Positions 1 through 7,690 of a stretch of 17,682 nt of DNA are shown in pieces. Every line of letters starts with the position of its first letter. Within the stretch, counting starts at the first letter, position 1. A program made the position numbers and the translations under genes. The stretch is from assembly GCA_001803565.1 (NCBI GenBank), contig MHDQ01000043.1:1-17682 (forward strand), in the 5' to 3' direction. The notes under the pieces are model-generated. The model did no database searches. It had not been told where the DNA came from and saw nothing but the letters and a program-made list of their open reading frames with translations. This DNA comes from Nitrospinae bacterium RIFCSPLOWO2_12_FULL_45_22 (lineage in GTDB: Bacteria; 2-12-FULL-45-22).

Positions 1-1005
1 CCCAGCACCACTACGCAGGCAATGGCCCTTTAATACTTTGCTGGCGCCATTAACGAGTACCGGAATGCCCCAGGCCCAGGACTCCAGCAGAGTAAGTGAT
101 AGACTCTCATATGGAGAGGGGATAATAACCAAGGAGGCGCGGCGTAGCCAGGTTTCCTTTTCCTTCTCTGATAGGTAACCAAGAACCATAAGGTCAGGAT
201 CAGAAGGCAGCTTAAGGACTTTTTGCCCTACCAAAACCAGCTTTAACTCCCCTCCACCCTTCTCTCTTTTATAACGGAGAAAGGAATCTACCAGGTCACC
301 ACACCCCTTCTTGACATCTACCCGGCCAATATATATCAGATATCCATCTTTCTGGGGTCCTGCGTGATTTAGGTTATCTGACGAACTATCTTCTGCAGGG
401 AGATCAATACCTACTCCGCAGACCTCATGGGGGATATGATTATTTTTGAAGTGGCTCTGGACAAAGGCCTGCTCTTCTAAAGAATTATAGATAATAGCCC
501 GGGGTAATTGAAATAGGGAGCGGAAAATCTTGAGATAGATCGGGGGCTCATCATGGGCGGTAGGCACTAAGATAGCTTTTTCTGGGACTAACGGTAAGCC
601 AAAATAAGTTGTGCAGTAGAGATAAGTAAAGAATACAAAATAATCGTAACGGTAGCGGTTGTCTTCAATAAAGTTAAATAACTGAGAAGAGAAGGGCCCC
701 TGGCGCTTCATCCATTCTATCTCTTCTGTAATAGTACCCTCGCCCTTCAATATCTTACGCGAAAACAGGTTGAACCATCTGATCCTTCTGGACCGGTCTA
801 CCAGGAAGCGCCACACAGTTACACCATTTATCTCCACTTTACCCGGGGGATAGAAGTTTTTCCAGGTAATATAGTCTTTGGCGCAGGTAGTGAGGATTTC
901 GATTTGCCAATGCCGGGCAAGGCGTTCTGCCAGAAGCCGACAGAGCCTCTCAGCACCACCACTGACCTCCGGGCCATAGCGCTGGACAACAAAAGCCATC
1001 CTCAT
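1..1005 (-). CDS. Family 4 (GT-B) glycosyltransferase, C-terminus cut by window edge
   Basis: I translated the open minus-strand frame by hand: 335 codons from ATG at 1005 to the window edge, without a stop. The start reads MRMAFVVQRYGPEVSGGAE, the usual beginning of a GT-B glycosyltransferase with its Gly-Gly donor-side loop. A GRVDVKKG stretch opens the second Rossmann domain. The hallmark EX7E motif is E300 and E308 within SPYESLSLTLLESWAWG, so only the last part of the C-terminal domain is missing. Such enzymes move a sugar from an NDP-sugar to a growing glycan in the cytoplasm. The ATG overlaps the TGA of the Wzt-like ATPase (ATGA, 1002-1005), so the two are probably translationally coupled, and the enzyme should help build the polysaccharide exported by its neighbours. 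The sugar substrate cannot be told. A second ATG at 999 is less likely as the start. Confidence 0.9.
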   Translation of the reverse strand, partial: MRMAFVVQRYGPEVSGGAERLCRLLAERLARHWQIEILTTCAKDYITWKNFYPPGKVEINGVTVWRFLVDRSRRIRWFNLFSRKILKGEGTITEEIEWMKRQGPFSSQLFNFIEDNRYRYDYFVFFTYLYCTTYFGLPLVPEKAILVPTAHDEPPIYLKIFRSLFQLPRAIIYNSLEEQAFVQSHFKNNHIPHEVCGVGIDLPAEDSSSDNLNHAGPQKDGYLIYIGRVDVKKGCGDLVDSFLRYKREKGGGELKLVLVGQKVLKLPSDPDLMVLGYLSEKEKETWLRRASLVIIPSPYESLSLTLLESWAWGIPVLVNGASKVLKGHCLRSGAG

Positions 1006-2294
1006 GGCGACATGACCCATTGGTGGGGGATGCGGCAGATGCCTAAGTCCTTCCGGTCAGCCCTGACCGCAAAGGAATAGAGGCGGGTCTGATAATCATA
1101 GTCATAACCATCCCGGGTATGGGCCGCTATATCCAACTGATAAGTCCCCTCAATAAGGTCTACTGATTTGATCAGTATCTTAAGCTGACCATCTTGGTTC
1201 AGATAAGGAATATCAATCCCCTCGATCTGGGTATTAGTACCGTAACAGCGTATCCCTTCGGGGGTATAGATACCGAATCCAAATACCGGGTCATTAACCG
1301 GGGAATTGACTTTATAATTGATCTCGATAGTCATGGGCTCTCCCCGGAAATAGACAAACTTCTCTCGGCCATTATAGTCCAGGAACCTCACACCGGTTAT
1401 CTCTATTTCCATACTACCCCAACGATTCAAGCGGTTCCGCTTCTGATCCGGACCTTCTTCGGCTGCCATAACAGAAGCAGGGTCACCAGATTCGGTAACG
1501 GCCTCTATGATTTCTGGGGGCTGTTGTGCCTGTCTGAATCGCTCTTCTTCCAGGGCCAGTACTTGCTGCCGGTACCGGTCTATAACCATCCGGGGAGTAC
1601 CTTGCTCTTTTATGATCCCTTCATCTAACCAGATAGCCTCATCACAGAGCCTCTCGATAGCAAACAAGTCGTGCGAGACGATAATGATGGTCTTTTTCTG
1701 GCGTTTAAATTCACCGATCCGGTCATTGCATTTACGGACAAAGGATTCATCACCCACCGCTAATATCTCATCTATCAGGAGTATATCGGGGTCTACATGG
1801 GTAGCGATGGAAAAGGCCAGGCGCATAAACATACCGGACGAATAAGTCCTTACTGGATAATCAATATACTCTTCTAGCTCAGAAAATCTTACAATCTCAT
1901 GATATTTTCTCTCAATCTCTCTCTTGGATAGGCCCAGGATAGTACCATTAAGATAGATATTTTCCCGGCCAGAAAAGATGGGATGAAAACCTATCCCTAG
2001 CTCTAGTAAGGACGATATCCTGCCATTTACCTGGATAGAACCGCTATCTGGCGATAGGATACCGCAGATCAGCTTGAGGAGGGTAGTTTTACCGGAGCCG
2101 TTCCGGCCAATAATACCCACCGTTGCCCCTTTTGATACTATAAGGTTTATATTGGTGAGTATCTCTTTTTTGCTATCGTCTCTGATGCTTTCTTTGCCTA
2201 AGCGAAATAGATGGGCCTTGAGGGTAGTGTAGTTGCTCAGCAGATTACGCCGCCGGAAGCTTTTTGAGACCTGCTCTAGTTTAACTGCTATCAT
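1002..2294 (-). CDS. wzt: Wzt-like ABC transporter ATPase for polysaccharide/O-antigen export
   Basis: This 430-residue protein has a complete nucleotide-binding domain: Walker A GRNGSGKT (63-70), signature YSSGMFMRLAFS (about 151-162), Walker B ILLIDE (171-176) and the switch His (H208). After a charged linker (about 245-290) comes a beta-rich C-terminal domain (about 290-430), as in Wzt proteins where it binds the finished glycan. The length matches two-domain Wzt rather than the shorter KpsT/TagH types. It should pair with the permease at 2602-3390 to move lipid-linked polysaccharide across the inner membrane. Unusually, 307 bp of repeat-filled DNA separates it from that permease, and I see no clear Shine-Dalgarno sequence before ATG 2294. 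It overlaps the downstream glycosyltransferase by 4 bp. Whether the glycan is O-antigen or another surface polysaccharide is open. Confidence 0.93.
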   Translation of the reverse strand: MIAVKLEQVSKSFRRRNLLSNYTTLKAHLFRLGKESIRDDSKKEILTNINLIVSKGATVGIIGRNGSGKTTLLKLICGILSPDSGSIQVNGRISSLLELGIGFHPIFSGRENIYLNGTILGLSKREIERKYHEIVRFSELEEYIDYPVRTYSSGMFMRLAFSIATHVDPDILLIDEILAVGDESFVRKCNDRIGEFKRQKKTIIIVSHDLFAIERLCDEAIWLDEGIIKEQGTPRMVIDRYRQQVLALEEERFRQAQQPPEIIEAVTESGDPASVMAAEEGPDQKRNRLNRWGSMEIEITGVRFLDYNGREKFVYFRGEPMTIEINYKVNSPVNDPVFGFGIYTPEGIRCYGTNTQIEGIDIPYLNQDGQLKILIKSVDLIEGTYQLDIAAHTRDGYDYDYQTRLYSFAVRADRKDLGICRIPHQWVMSP

Positions 2295-2383
2295 ATTAAA
2301 TTAATCAGGACACAGATTTTCGTAATTGTTTAGCCAAAATTAGGATTTTAGCCACGGATGAACACGGATAGACAGATTCGTTT

Positions 2384-2549
2384 CAATGCAAAATGCAAAA
2401 TTAGCAATTAGCATTTCAAAATCAAAGATCTGAGATTAAGAGATTTATAGAGACTAGGGGACTAAATATCTAATCTCTTTTTAGTCTCTTAATCTCCTAG
2501 TTTCTCTAATTGTTAATTGCTAATTTTAGATTGTTAATTTTGCAATGAA
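2384..2549. repeat. MITE-like palindromic element, copy A (between wzm and wzt)
   Basis: The left arm (2384-2419, containing GCAAAATTAGCAATTAGCA) is an imperfect inverted copy of the right arm (about 2508-2549, containing TTAATTGCTAATTTT). The middle holds further weakly inverted runs of AGTCTCTTAATCTC type. Further arms lie outside: 2352-2369 (CACGGATGAACACGGAT) against 2557-2573 (ATCTGTGTTCATCTGTG). A diverged second copy is at 14401-14557. There is no ORF. Together these fill the 307-bp gap 2295-2601. I infer a non-autonomous mobile or amplified palindromic element; no transposase or clear target-site duplication is visible. Confidence 0.75.
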
Positions 2550-2601
2550 GCCAATAATCTGTGTTCATCTGTGTACAGAATAAAATTCCTAAACTATTAA
2601 T

Positions 2602-3390
2602 TTAGATCTCCTCGGTCAAGGTCTTTCGGTAGCGATCAAAGACCAAATAGCCGATATAAAAAGTACTGATAGAATACAGGAAAACTATGATCATCTGATT
2701 GAACCCAGGAAATCGGTGATAAAAAAGGATATCCTGATACGCCATCATCATTACCCCGAGGGGATTCAAGAAGAGCAAAGGCCGCAGTTGCTCTGGGACT
2801 AAGCTGATCGGATAGATGATCGGGCATAGGAAAAACCATAGGGTCAAGAAGTTCCCCAGGATATGCTGCACATCCCGAAAAAAGACATTCAAGGCGGAGC
2901 TGACCAGTGCCAGGCCGAGGGTGAATAGGAACTGGAGGGTTATTAATAGCGGCAGAAATACCAGTGGTATACCCAGCTTGATCCCTAAGAAGAGGAGAAA
3001 GACAAAAAGTATCAGTAAGCCCAGGAGAAAATTGACCAGATTAGATATTACCGGAACAGTAGGCAGGACTTCAGGAGGAAAGGGGACTTTAGTAAGCAAG
3101 GTACTGCCTTGAATGATAGAATTGACCCCCTCAGCCATCGAGGAGGAGAACCATATCCAGGGTAACAACCCACAAAAGAGATAAGCGGTATAGTTCTCCA
3201 TCTCTATCTTCATATAGACTGAAAAGACCAGGGTATAAACTAACATCAGGAGCAACGGGTTGAGAAAAGACCAGAAAAAGCCGATAAACGACCCTCGGTA
3301 CCGGGCCCGTAGGGTCTGACTGACTAGGCTCTTTATCAGATAGCGGTACCTAACTAAATTTTTTATATTCGTCCAAATCCTCATTGGCAT
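2602..3390 (-). CDS. wzm: Wzm-like ABC-2 type permease for polysaccharide export
   Basis: This 262-residue membrane protein has about six hydrophobic segments and the ABC-2 transporter layout. A short cytoplasmic N-terminus (RYRYLIKSLVSQTLRARYRG) leads into helix 1 (FIGFFWSFLNPLLLMLVYTL). The central RDVQHILGNFLTLWFF and the Pro-rich LCPIIYPISLVPEQLRPLLF before the last helices are typical of Wzm/TagG-type exporters. The length is normal for the family. It would form a dimeric channel with the Wzt-like ATPase encoded next on the same strand. Start choice is uncertain: ATG 3390 and ATG 3384 (MPMR) are both possible and neither has a good Shine-Dalgarno sequence. Repeat-derived DNA lies on both sides of the gene, so its expression signals are not obvious. 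Confidence 0.92.
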   Translation of the reverse strand: MPMRIWTNIKNLVRYRYLIKSLVSQTLRARYRGSFIGFFWSFLNPLLLMLVYTLVFSVYMKIEMENYTAYLFCGLLPWIWFSSSMAEGVNSIIQGSTLLTKVPFPPEVLPTVPVISNLVNFLLGLLILFVFLLFLGIKLGIPLVFLPLLITLQFLFTLGLALVSSALNVFFRDVQHILGNFLTLWFFLCPIIYPISLVPEQLRPLLFLNPLGVMMMAYQDILFYHRFPGFNQMIIVFLYSISTFYIGYLVFDRYRKTLTEEI

Positions 3391-3431
3391 AAAAAGCTTT
3401 ATAAGCGTTCACCACAGAGACACAGTTATTA

Positions 3432-3486
3432 GGTCATTAGGTTACTGGGTTATTGGGTTACTAAATAACCCAATAACCTAATGACC
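3432..3486. repeat. Long perfect-looking hairpin repeat
   Basis: Two 23-nt arms (3432-3454 and 3464-3486) pair at 22 of 23 positions around a 9-nt loop. Each arm is built from GGTCATTAGGTTA- and GGGTTATT-type units that also repeat in tandem. It lies 20 bp downstream of the secreted-protein gene ending at 3506 (minus strand). It could stall or protect that transcript, but no T-tract follows in that direction, so I do not call it a rho-independent terminator. Confidence 0.8.
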
Positions 3487-3505
3487 CAATCACCCAAATT
3501 CCAGT

Positions 3506-3943
3506 TTATTTTGCTGGTTTGGGTGGCTGTTCCTTCCACCATTGGTTCCATTGGTGGATAGCCTTCTTTTCCTGGTCTTTGGTCAAGGGGCCGGGATAAC
3601 CAAAGGAGTGACCCGTAATATATTTTAAACGATATATGACGAACTGTTTTTCTGTAATATCGGGGTCATTCAGGCCCTTTATCAAGGATTCTATCTCAGT
3701 GTAAGAAGGATGGAAGAGCTTCTTTCCTAATTCCCAGGGCATAGAGATCCCGGCTTTAGGGAAGTCATAGAAGGTAAATTTAAAAGCAATCAGAGGCAAG
3801 TAGATAGGGAACAAAAGGATAGCCGTATCGCTATGGTACTCAAAGACCCTTTCTCCTACAGCCTTGGGACTAGTGGCAGATACCGCGCTACTGCTACCTA
3901 TCACAATAACTATTACTAATAGCATCAGCTTAATAGTCTTCAT
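3506..3943 (-). CDS. Small secreted protein of unknown function with C-terminal WNQWW motif
   Basis: This 145-residue protein has a classical signal peptide: MKTIK, a hydrophobic core LMLLVIVIVIG, and a likely cleavage site after A23 (AVSA|TS). The mature part has a hydrophobic stretch (about 43-58, LLFPIYLPLIAFKFTFYDF), so membrane association after export is possible. The C-terminus reads YRLKYITGHSFGYPGP, then AIHQWNQWWKEQP. That ITG-x2-FGY plus W-x2-WW pattern recalls the tail motif of some HEAT-like secreted proteins, but I cannot name a family with certainty. A good Shine-Dalgarno sequence (GAGGAG) precedes ATG 3943. It is the last gene of the same-strand run that includes the reductase-like subunits, 101 bp after the B-like subunit, so co-transcription is possible. 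No function is claimed. Confidence 0.8.
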   Translation of the reverse strand: MKTIKLMLLVIVIVIGSSSAVSATSPKAVGERVFEYHSDTAILLFPIYLPLIAFKFTFYDFPKAGISMPWELGKKLFHPSYTEIESLIKGLNDPDITEKQFVIYRLKYITGHSFGYPGPLTKDQEKKAIHQWNQWWKEQPPKPAK

Positions 3944-4044
3944 CTTTATCTCCTCTTATGTTGCGATAAAATAGCCTGGTTATTTAGTTAATCCAGCCTT
4001 GAATCCCACAAGAAGAAAGCCAACTAACTCAAAGAACTGCTGGG

Positions 4045-5355
4045 TCAATCTTCCAACTTGCTAAGGCCCAGGCTCTGGATGAAAGTCTCCAGGCGATCCA
4101 GCACCTGGCTCTCATCTAATTCCCTAAAGTCGGCAAAATTTCCCTCATAGATGGCAACGGGAAACCCTGCTTTTTGCAGTTCCAGTTTGGCCTCTGGCGA
4201 ACCAAGGGTGCAGAGGGGACAGCCCCGGTTGTAATGCATTACTACTCCTTCACACCGCCAATATTTAGCTAAGGCTATTATATCGAAAGCCTTCCGTTTG
4301 GGAGAAGAGAACGCTTGGCTGAGGGGACTCTCTAGATGCCACAGGGCAATAGCTCGCAGGGCATCTGCTCTATTGTTTAAGGGCATATTCCTCTCTTCTG
4401 GGGTCTTTGCTGGCAAAACCACCCCGTCTTCCCTGATTTCTATCTGGCCGCTGTTTATGCAATAAACCCAGATGCCTACAAATACAACCCCGTACTTCTC
4501 AAAATATCTGAACATCTTAAGAAAATTCCATGGTGGGGTAAGATCGGTCATGAGCCTGCATCTTTCGTCACCTACCGCGGCAATTTGATTCGCTATTCGA
4601 TCTTTTACTTCATCCCGGAGTGCTTCATAGAAAGCCACCGCCTCGGGTTGGTGCCTTATTCCTATGGCAATGGGCATAAGAGCTAATTCGCTTTTTAGAT
4701 CCAGTGGAGCGGGGATCGCCTGGTTAAGCAGGCATATCTCCCCCCAGAGCGCTTCACTTTTGAAAAAGTTACGGGAGGCTTCGATTAGCTTTTCGTCATC
4801 ATACTTCCTCCCGGTAATTTTTTCCATCCATTCAATGGAGTCATATAGCTGAGAGGCAAGGTATTCTATGACATCTTCAAACCTTACTCCGGGGGGTGTC
4901 ACTGGTTGTTCATAGACAAAAAGGGGTACATCATAATATTCCTTGCACACCTGGTACCATTTGCCATGGCCGGCATCACATAAATGTCTGGTCAGGAAAA
5001 AATCGGGTTTAGGAAAAGGACCGCCAAAATAGTAACGATCCAGGAACATAGACCCCCAATAGTTCCTCATATAGCCGCACATATCCCGGGCATATCCTCT
5101 TGCCTCGGCAGCCTCCATAGCCTCTAGTGAAAATGCTGGATCATATCCTATGCTGGCTCCATAGGGTTCGCCACTGAAATAGACAAAATCACCTAAGCCC
5201 GCTGGGAGGGCAAGACAACTAGCCCCTGAACCACTGACTAGCAGCCTGCCTTCTTCCCTGGCTGTTATTAGACTTTTATAATAATTTAACCGCAACTCTT
5301 TACCCTTCTGCCAACAGTCTAAAGGTTTTGATTTGTATTTGGATTGAATGCCCAT
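4045..5355 (-). CDS. Benzoyl-CoA reductase / 2-hydroxyacyl-CoA dehydratase family subunit (BcrB-like)
   Basis: This 436-residue protein is in the HgdB/BcrB family (Pfam 2-hydroxyglutaryl-CoA dehydratase, D-component). Visible marks are ARDMCGYMRNYWGSMFLDR (C93), PDFFLTRHLCDAGHGKWYQV (C126, K132), and a C-terminal RGCPLC (C379, C382) followed by the closing block EGNFADFRE...RLETFIQSL. Family members bind an [4Fe-4S] cluster and acyl-CoA in the cytoplasm. They either dehydrate 2-hydroxyacyl-CoA or reduce aromatic-ring CoA esters, receiving electrons from a separate ATPase. The length fits BcrB/BzdO better than the shorter C subunit. The start at 5355 is supported by AGGAGA seven bases upstream. 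The C-like partner ends 43 bp upstream on the same strand. The exact substrate is unknown; the closing block has EGN where the family usually has an acidic residue. Confidence 0.88.
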   Translation of the reverse strand: MGIQSKYKSKPLDCWQKGKELRLNYYKSLITAREEGRLLVSGSGASCLALPAGLGDFVYFSGEPYGASIGYDPAFSLEAMEAAEARGYARDMCGYMRNYWGSMFLDRYYFGGPFPKPDFFLTRHLCDAGHGKWYQVCKEYYDVPLFVYEQPVTPPGVRFEDVIEYLASQLYDSIEWMEKITGRKYDDEKLIEASRNFFKSEALWGEICLLNQAIPAPLDLKSELALMPIAIGIRHQPEAVAFYEALRDEVKDRIANQIAAVGDERCRLMTDLTPPWNFLKMFRYFEKYGVVFVGIWVYCINSGQIEIREDGVVLPAKTPEERNMPLNNRADALRAIALWHLESPLSQAFSSPKRKAFDIIALAKYWRCEGVVMHYNRGCPLCTLGSPEAKLELQKAGFPVAIYEGNFADFRELDESQVLDRLETFIQSLGLSKLED

Positions 5356-5398
5356 CTGTCTTTCTCCTAATAGTTTAGTATATCATTTAACTGGAGAT

Positions 5399-6517
5399 TC
5401 AGATCACTTCCATCGCCAGCATCTCCAGGAAGGCTTCTACCCGAGTCCGGAACTGCCCTATGGGTGTGGTAATATCAAACTCGAGGAACAGGCTTGGGAT
5501 ATTCCGCTCCTTGAGCAGGGCTATCAAGGGCGGGATATCGAACTCATGAGGGTCACAGAATTTTTGCTGGATTAAAATTACCCCCTGGACATGGTAGTCG
5601 TCTATTAGCTTAAAGATATAGGGCCACCTGCGCCGCTCAGGAAAATCTTTGGCTGGGCAAGGGGGCCGTTCTATATAGCGCTGGGCAATAGCAGCGAGCT
5701 TATCTTCTTCCGAAATCACTTCATTCCAAAAATATCTGGTGCCGGTACAGTGCTCATCCACCACTATGGTAGCCCCCAGGGATTCTACCATTCTTACAAA
5801 CTCCGTATCATCATCCTCACTACCAATAAGCATCAGGCGAATGCCCGGATCGCGTTCATTTTGTCTCTGGTCTATATTTTGCCAGATTTCTTGCAGAAGG
5901 ACATTATGTTCTGCTTTATCCATCACCTGGCTGGAAAGGACTATATCCATAGCCTCCGCACCAAGGATCGGGGGGATGGTGCGTTGCCTTAGCATATAGA
6001 GTTGTTTGGTTAGACAGCGATTTGTGTTGTAAATATCAATTGCCCTTTCCATATCTTCCTGAGAGATCTCCTTTGCTGTCCATTCTTCCAGACTCTTTTT
6101 AAATCGGTCTAATTCCTTTATCAAAAAAGGTTTCGCTCTACTACTCTGAATATTTGAGGGAGTGCTTATAAAATGGCTATAGGATAAAGGTATGTTTAAT
6201 TCCCAACTGGCAAAGGCATTACGCATATGGATACAACTCCGGGCCTTAGCAATACCATCCAGGTAATCATATTTCCCCAGTAACCCTTGCGCTAAACAAT
6301 CACGGCAATAAGGACAATACATGCTATAGATATGCCGGTCTGTGACATCTTGAGGCTGATGGCTGCCGAAGATTCTTACTGGTAGTGCACCCGCTGCATA
6401 AGCCAATTCTTCTGGCAAATAAGTACAAAAATATCCCAATACTCTCCCGCCGGTCCTGGCTTTCCACTCTCTGGCATAATCATGGCGTTTGTCAAATATT
6501 TCTCGAAACCTATCCAT
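5399..6517 (-). CDS. Benzoyl-CoA reductase C-like subunit (BcrC/BzdN type)
   Basis: From ATG 6517 this is 372 residues. Family marks are REWKARTGGRVLGYFCTYLP (C31), the Cys-rich YCPYCRDCLAQGLLGKYDYLD (C68, C71, C74), ARSCIHMRN (C95), QKFCDPHEFD near the C-terminus and LEFDITTPIGQFRTRVEAFL at the end. It should heterodimerise with the B-like subunit and share the acyl-CoA and Fe-S site. I prefer 6517 to the longer ATG at 6568 because AAGGAG (6525-6530) sits seven bases before 6517. The extra 17 codons run into a palindromic intergenic repeat that itself supplies the 6568 ATG. The genes for the electron-activating ATPase subunits (BcrA/BcrD or HgdC type) are not in this window. A 2-hydroxyacyl-CoA dehydratase role remains possible, though the sequence pattern looks closer to benzoyl-CoA reductase. 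Confidence 0.87.
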   Translation of the reverse strand: MDRFREIFDKRHDYAREWKARTGGRVLGYFCTYLPEELAYAAGALPVRIFGSHQPQDVTDRHIYSMYCPYCRDCLAQGLLGKYDYLDGIAKARSCIHMRNAFASWELNIPLSYSHFISTPSNIQSSRAKPFLIKELDRFKKSLEEWTAKEISQEDMERAIDIYNTNRCLTKQLYMLRQRTIPPILGAEAMDIVLSSQVMDKAEHNVLLQEIWQNIDQRQNERDPGIRLMLIGSEDDDTEFVRMVESLGATIVVDEHCTGTRYFWNEVISEEDKLAAIAQRYIERPPCPAKDFPERRRWPYIFKLIDDYHVQGVILIQQKFCDPHEFDIPPLIALLKERNIPSLFLEFDITTPIGQFRTRVEAFLEMLAMEVI

Positions 6518-6524
6518 CTTAGAA

Positions 6525-6530
6525 CTCCTT
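6525..6530 (-). promoter_or_regulatory. Ribosome binding site that fixes the BcrC-like start
   Basis: AAGGAG on the minus strand, seven bases before ATG 6517. No comparable site precedes the upstream in-frame ATG at 6568, which lies inside the palindromic repeat 6563-6638. Confidence 0.7.
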
Positions 6531-6562
6531 AGTAGAGCGTCTTCTAAATAACGTTGCAATGC

Positions 6563-6638
6563 TGTCATTTCGAGCGTAGCGAGAAATCTTAATGAATAAG
6601 GAATGTTACAAAGATCTCTCCCTTCGGTCGAGATGACA
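6563..6638. repeat. Palindromic intergenic repeat, inner-arm type, copy 1
   Basis: The arms TGTCATTTCGAGC (6563-6575) and GGTCGAGATGACA (6626-6638) are inverted copies matching at 11 of 13 positions. The inner part carries GCGTAGCGAGAAATCTT on one side and AAGATCTCTCCCTTCGG on the other. It belongs with the inner units of the repeats at 7517-7652 and 10555-10666, which share the TGTCATT(C/T)TGAGC / GCTCAG-GATGAC design. It sits between the SDR and the BcrC-like gene and lacks the outer GTGAACGGTTAC arms. Confidence 0.8.
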
Positions 6639-6687
6639 TGGAATTTACGAAACGATCCACTAGTTAATCAGTAATTAATTAGCGTAT

Positions 6688-7473
6688 TTAGCCTGGATAG
6701 CACAGCCCACCATTTATGCTCAGGGTCTGTCCTGTGATGGCATTTGAGACATCAGAGGCCAGAAATAATGCCGCTTCGGCAATATCATTTTGGGTTACAG
6801 GAAATGGCTGTTTCTCCAGGGCCTTCTTAAATACCTTAGCGACAGGATGGTCTGAACCCAGCATATCTCTTATTAACGGGCTATCGCTGATTACAGTGAG
6901 AGATATGGTATTAATTCGGATCTTCCACCGGGCAAACTCTTGCGCCAGGGTCTTAGTCATCAGGACCAATGCTGCCCCTGAAGCACCCACCATTGATTCA
7001 CCTGGCGTGGGCCATCTTCCAGCATCGGTTCCCAGCATTACTATCTTACCTGATTGTCTTTCAATCATGTAGTTAATCGCTGCCTTCACGCAGTAAGCCC
7101 TATTTAACCACTGAATCTTGGCCAGGTCGAAATAATCTTCCGGGTCCGTATCTCTAAAAAACCTTGCTTTTCCGAACAATGCCACGGCTCCACCAGAAAC
7201 TACCAGGATATCAATCTTCCCAAACCTTTCTATTCCCCTGTCAACCATCCGCTTTACTTCCGGGTAGTTATTTATATCTGCCTCTTCAAAAATAGCTTCC
7301 CGACCCAAACTGATAACCTCCTTTACCACATCCTGACCTAACTCGGGGGTTGAATCCTTCCCATGTAGAATAAGATTAGCCCCATTTTCTGCAAACTTCA
7401 AAGCAATTGCCTTGCCAATACCCGCACTAGACCCAGTCACTAATGCTACCTTACCCGCTAGGTTTGATGGCAT
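6688..7473 (-). CDS. Divergent short-chain dehydrogenase/reductase lacking the YxxxK pair
   Basis: This 261-residue protein has the SDR Rossmann fold: TGSSAGIG (13-20) for NAD(P), ADINNY (about 65-70), an IDILVVSGGA strand where NNAG is usual, and the C-terminal DVSNAITGQTLSINGGL block that ends classical SDRs. The active site is odd. Counting 13 residues on from the usual catalytic Ser position (here T149 in MLGTDAG), the expected Tyr is V162 and the expected Lys is G166, in MVGASGAALVLMTKTLAQE. Downstream landmarks (KTLAQEFARWKIRINTIS) align without gaps, so this is not an alignment slip. It may bind a nucleotide or CoA without classical redox chemistry, or use other residues. GGGAGGGG precedes ATG 7473. 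It lies between the crotonase and the reductase-like subunits, so a shared acyl-CoA pathway is likely. Confidence 0.88.
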   Translation of the reverse strand: MPSNLAGKVALVTGSSAGIGKAIALKFAENGANLILHGKDSTPELGQDVVKEVISLGREAIFEEADINNYPEVKRMVDRGIERFGKIDILVVSGGAVALFGKARFFRDTDPEDYFDLAKIQWLNRAYCVKAAINYMIERQSGKIVMLGTDAGRWPTPGESMVGASGAALVLMTKTLAQEFARWKIRINTISLTVISDSPLIRDMLGSDHPVAKVFKKALEKQPFPVTQNDIAEAALFLASDVSNAITGQTLSINGGLCYPG

Positions 7474-7516
7474 GTTTTATCCCCTCCCTAATTATGGACT
7501 AAGAAACTCTATTCAT

Positions 7517-7652
7517 GTAACTGTTCACCAGCTTCCCATCACCACGTCATTCTGAGCCAAAGCCCTGAGCAAAGCGAAGGGGCAAGCCAAGAATCTCAAT
7601 CCCCAGCAGACCCTTCGTTCCGCTCAGGATGACAGGTACAGTGAACGGTTAC
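7517..7652. repeat. Nested palindromic repeat, copy 2 (outer plus inner arms)
   Basis: The outer arms GTAACTGTTCAC (7517-7528) and GTGAACGGTTAC (7641-7652) are inverted, matching 11 of 12. The inner arms are GTCATTCTGAGC (7546-7557) and GCTCAGGATGAC (7622-7633). The interior repeats AGCGAAGGGGCAAGCC and CCCTTCG pieces. It occupies the gap between the crotonase and the SDR and shares both arm sets with 10555-10666. Confidence 0.85.
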
Positions 7653-7690
7653 CTATTCATTTCAGCTTTTATCCTCTTGGCTCTAGTGAC

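Noticed and set aside
3432-3486. CRISPR-like or tandem repeat array
   Set aside because: Only inverted units within one hairpin; no regular spacers and no cas genes in the window.
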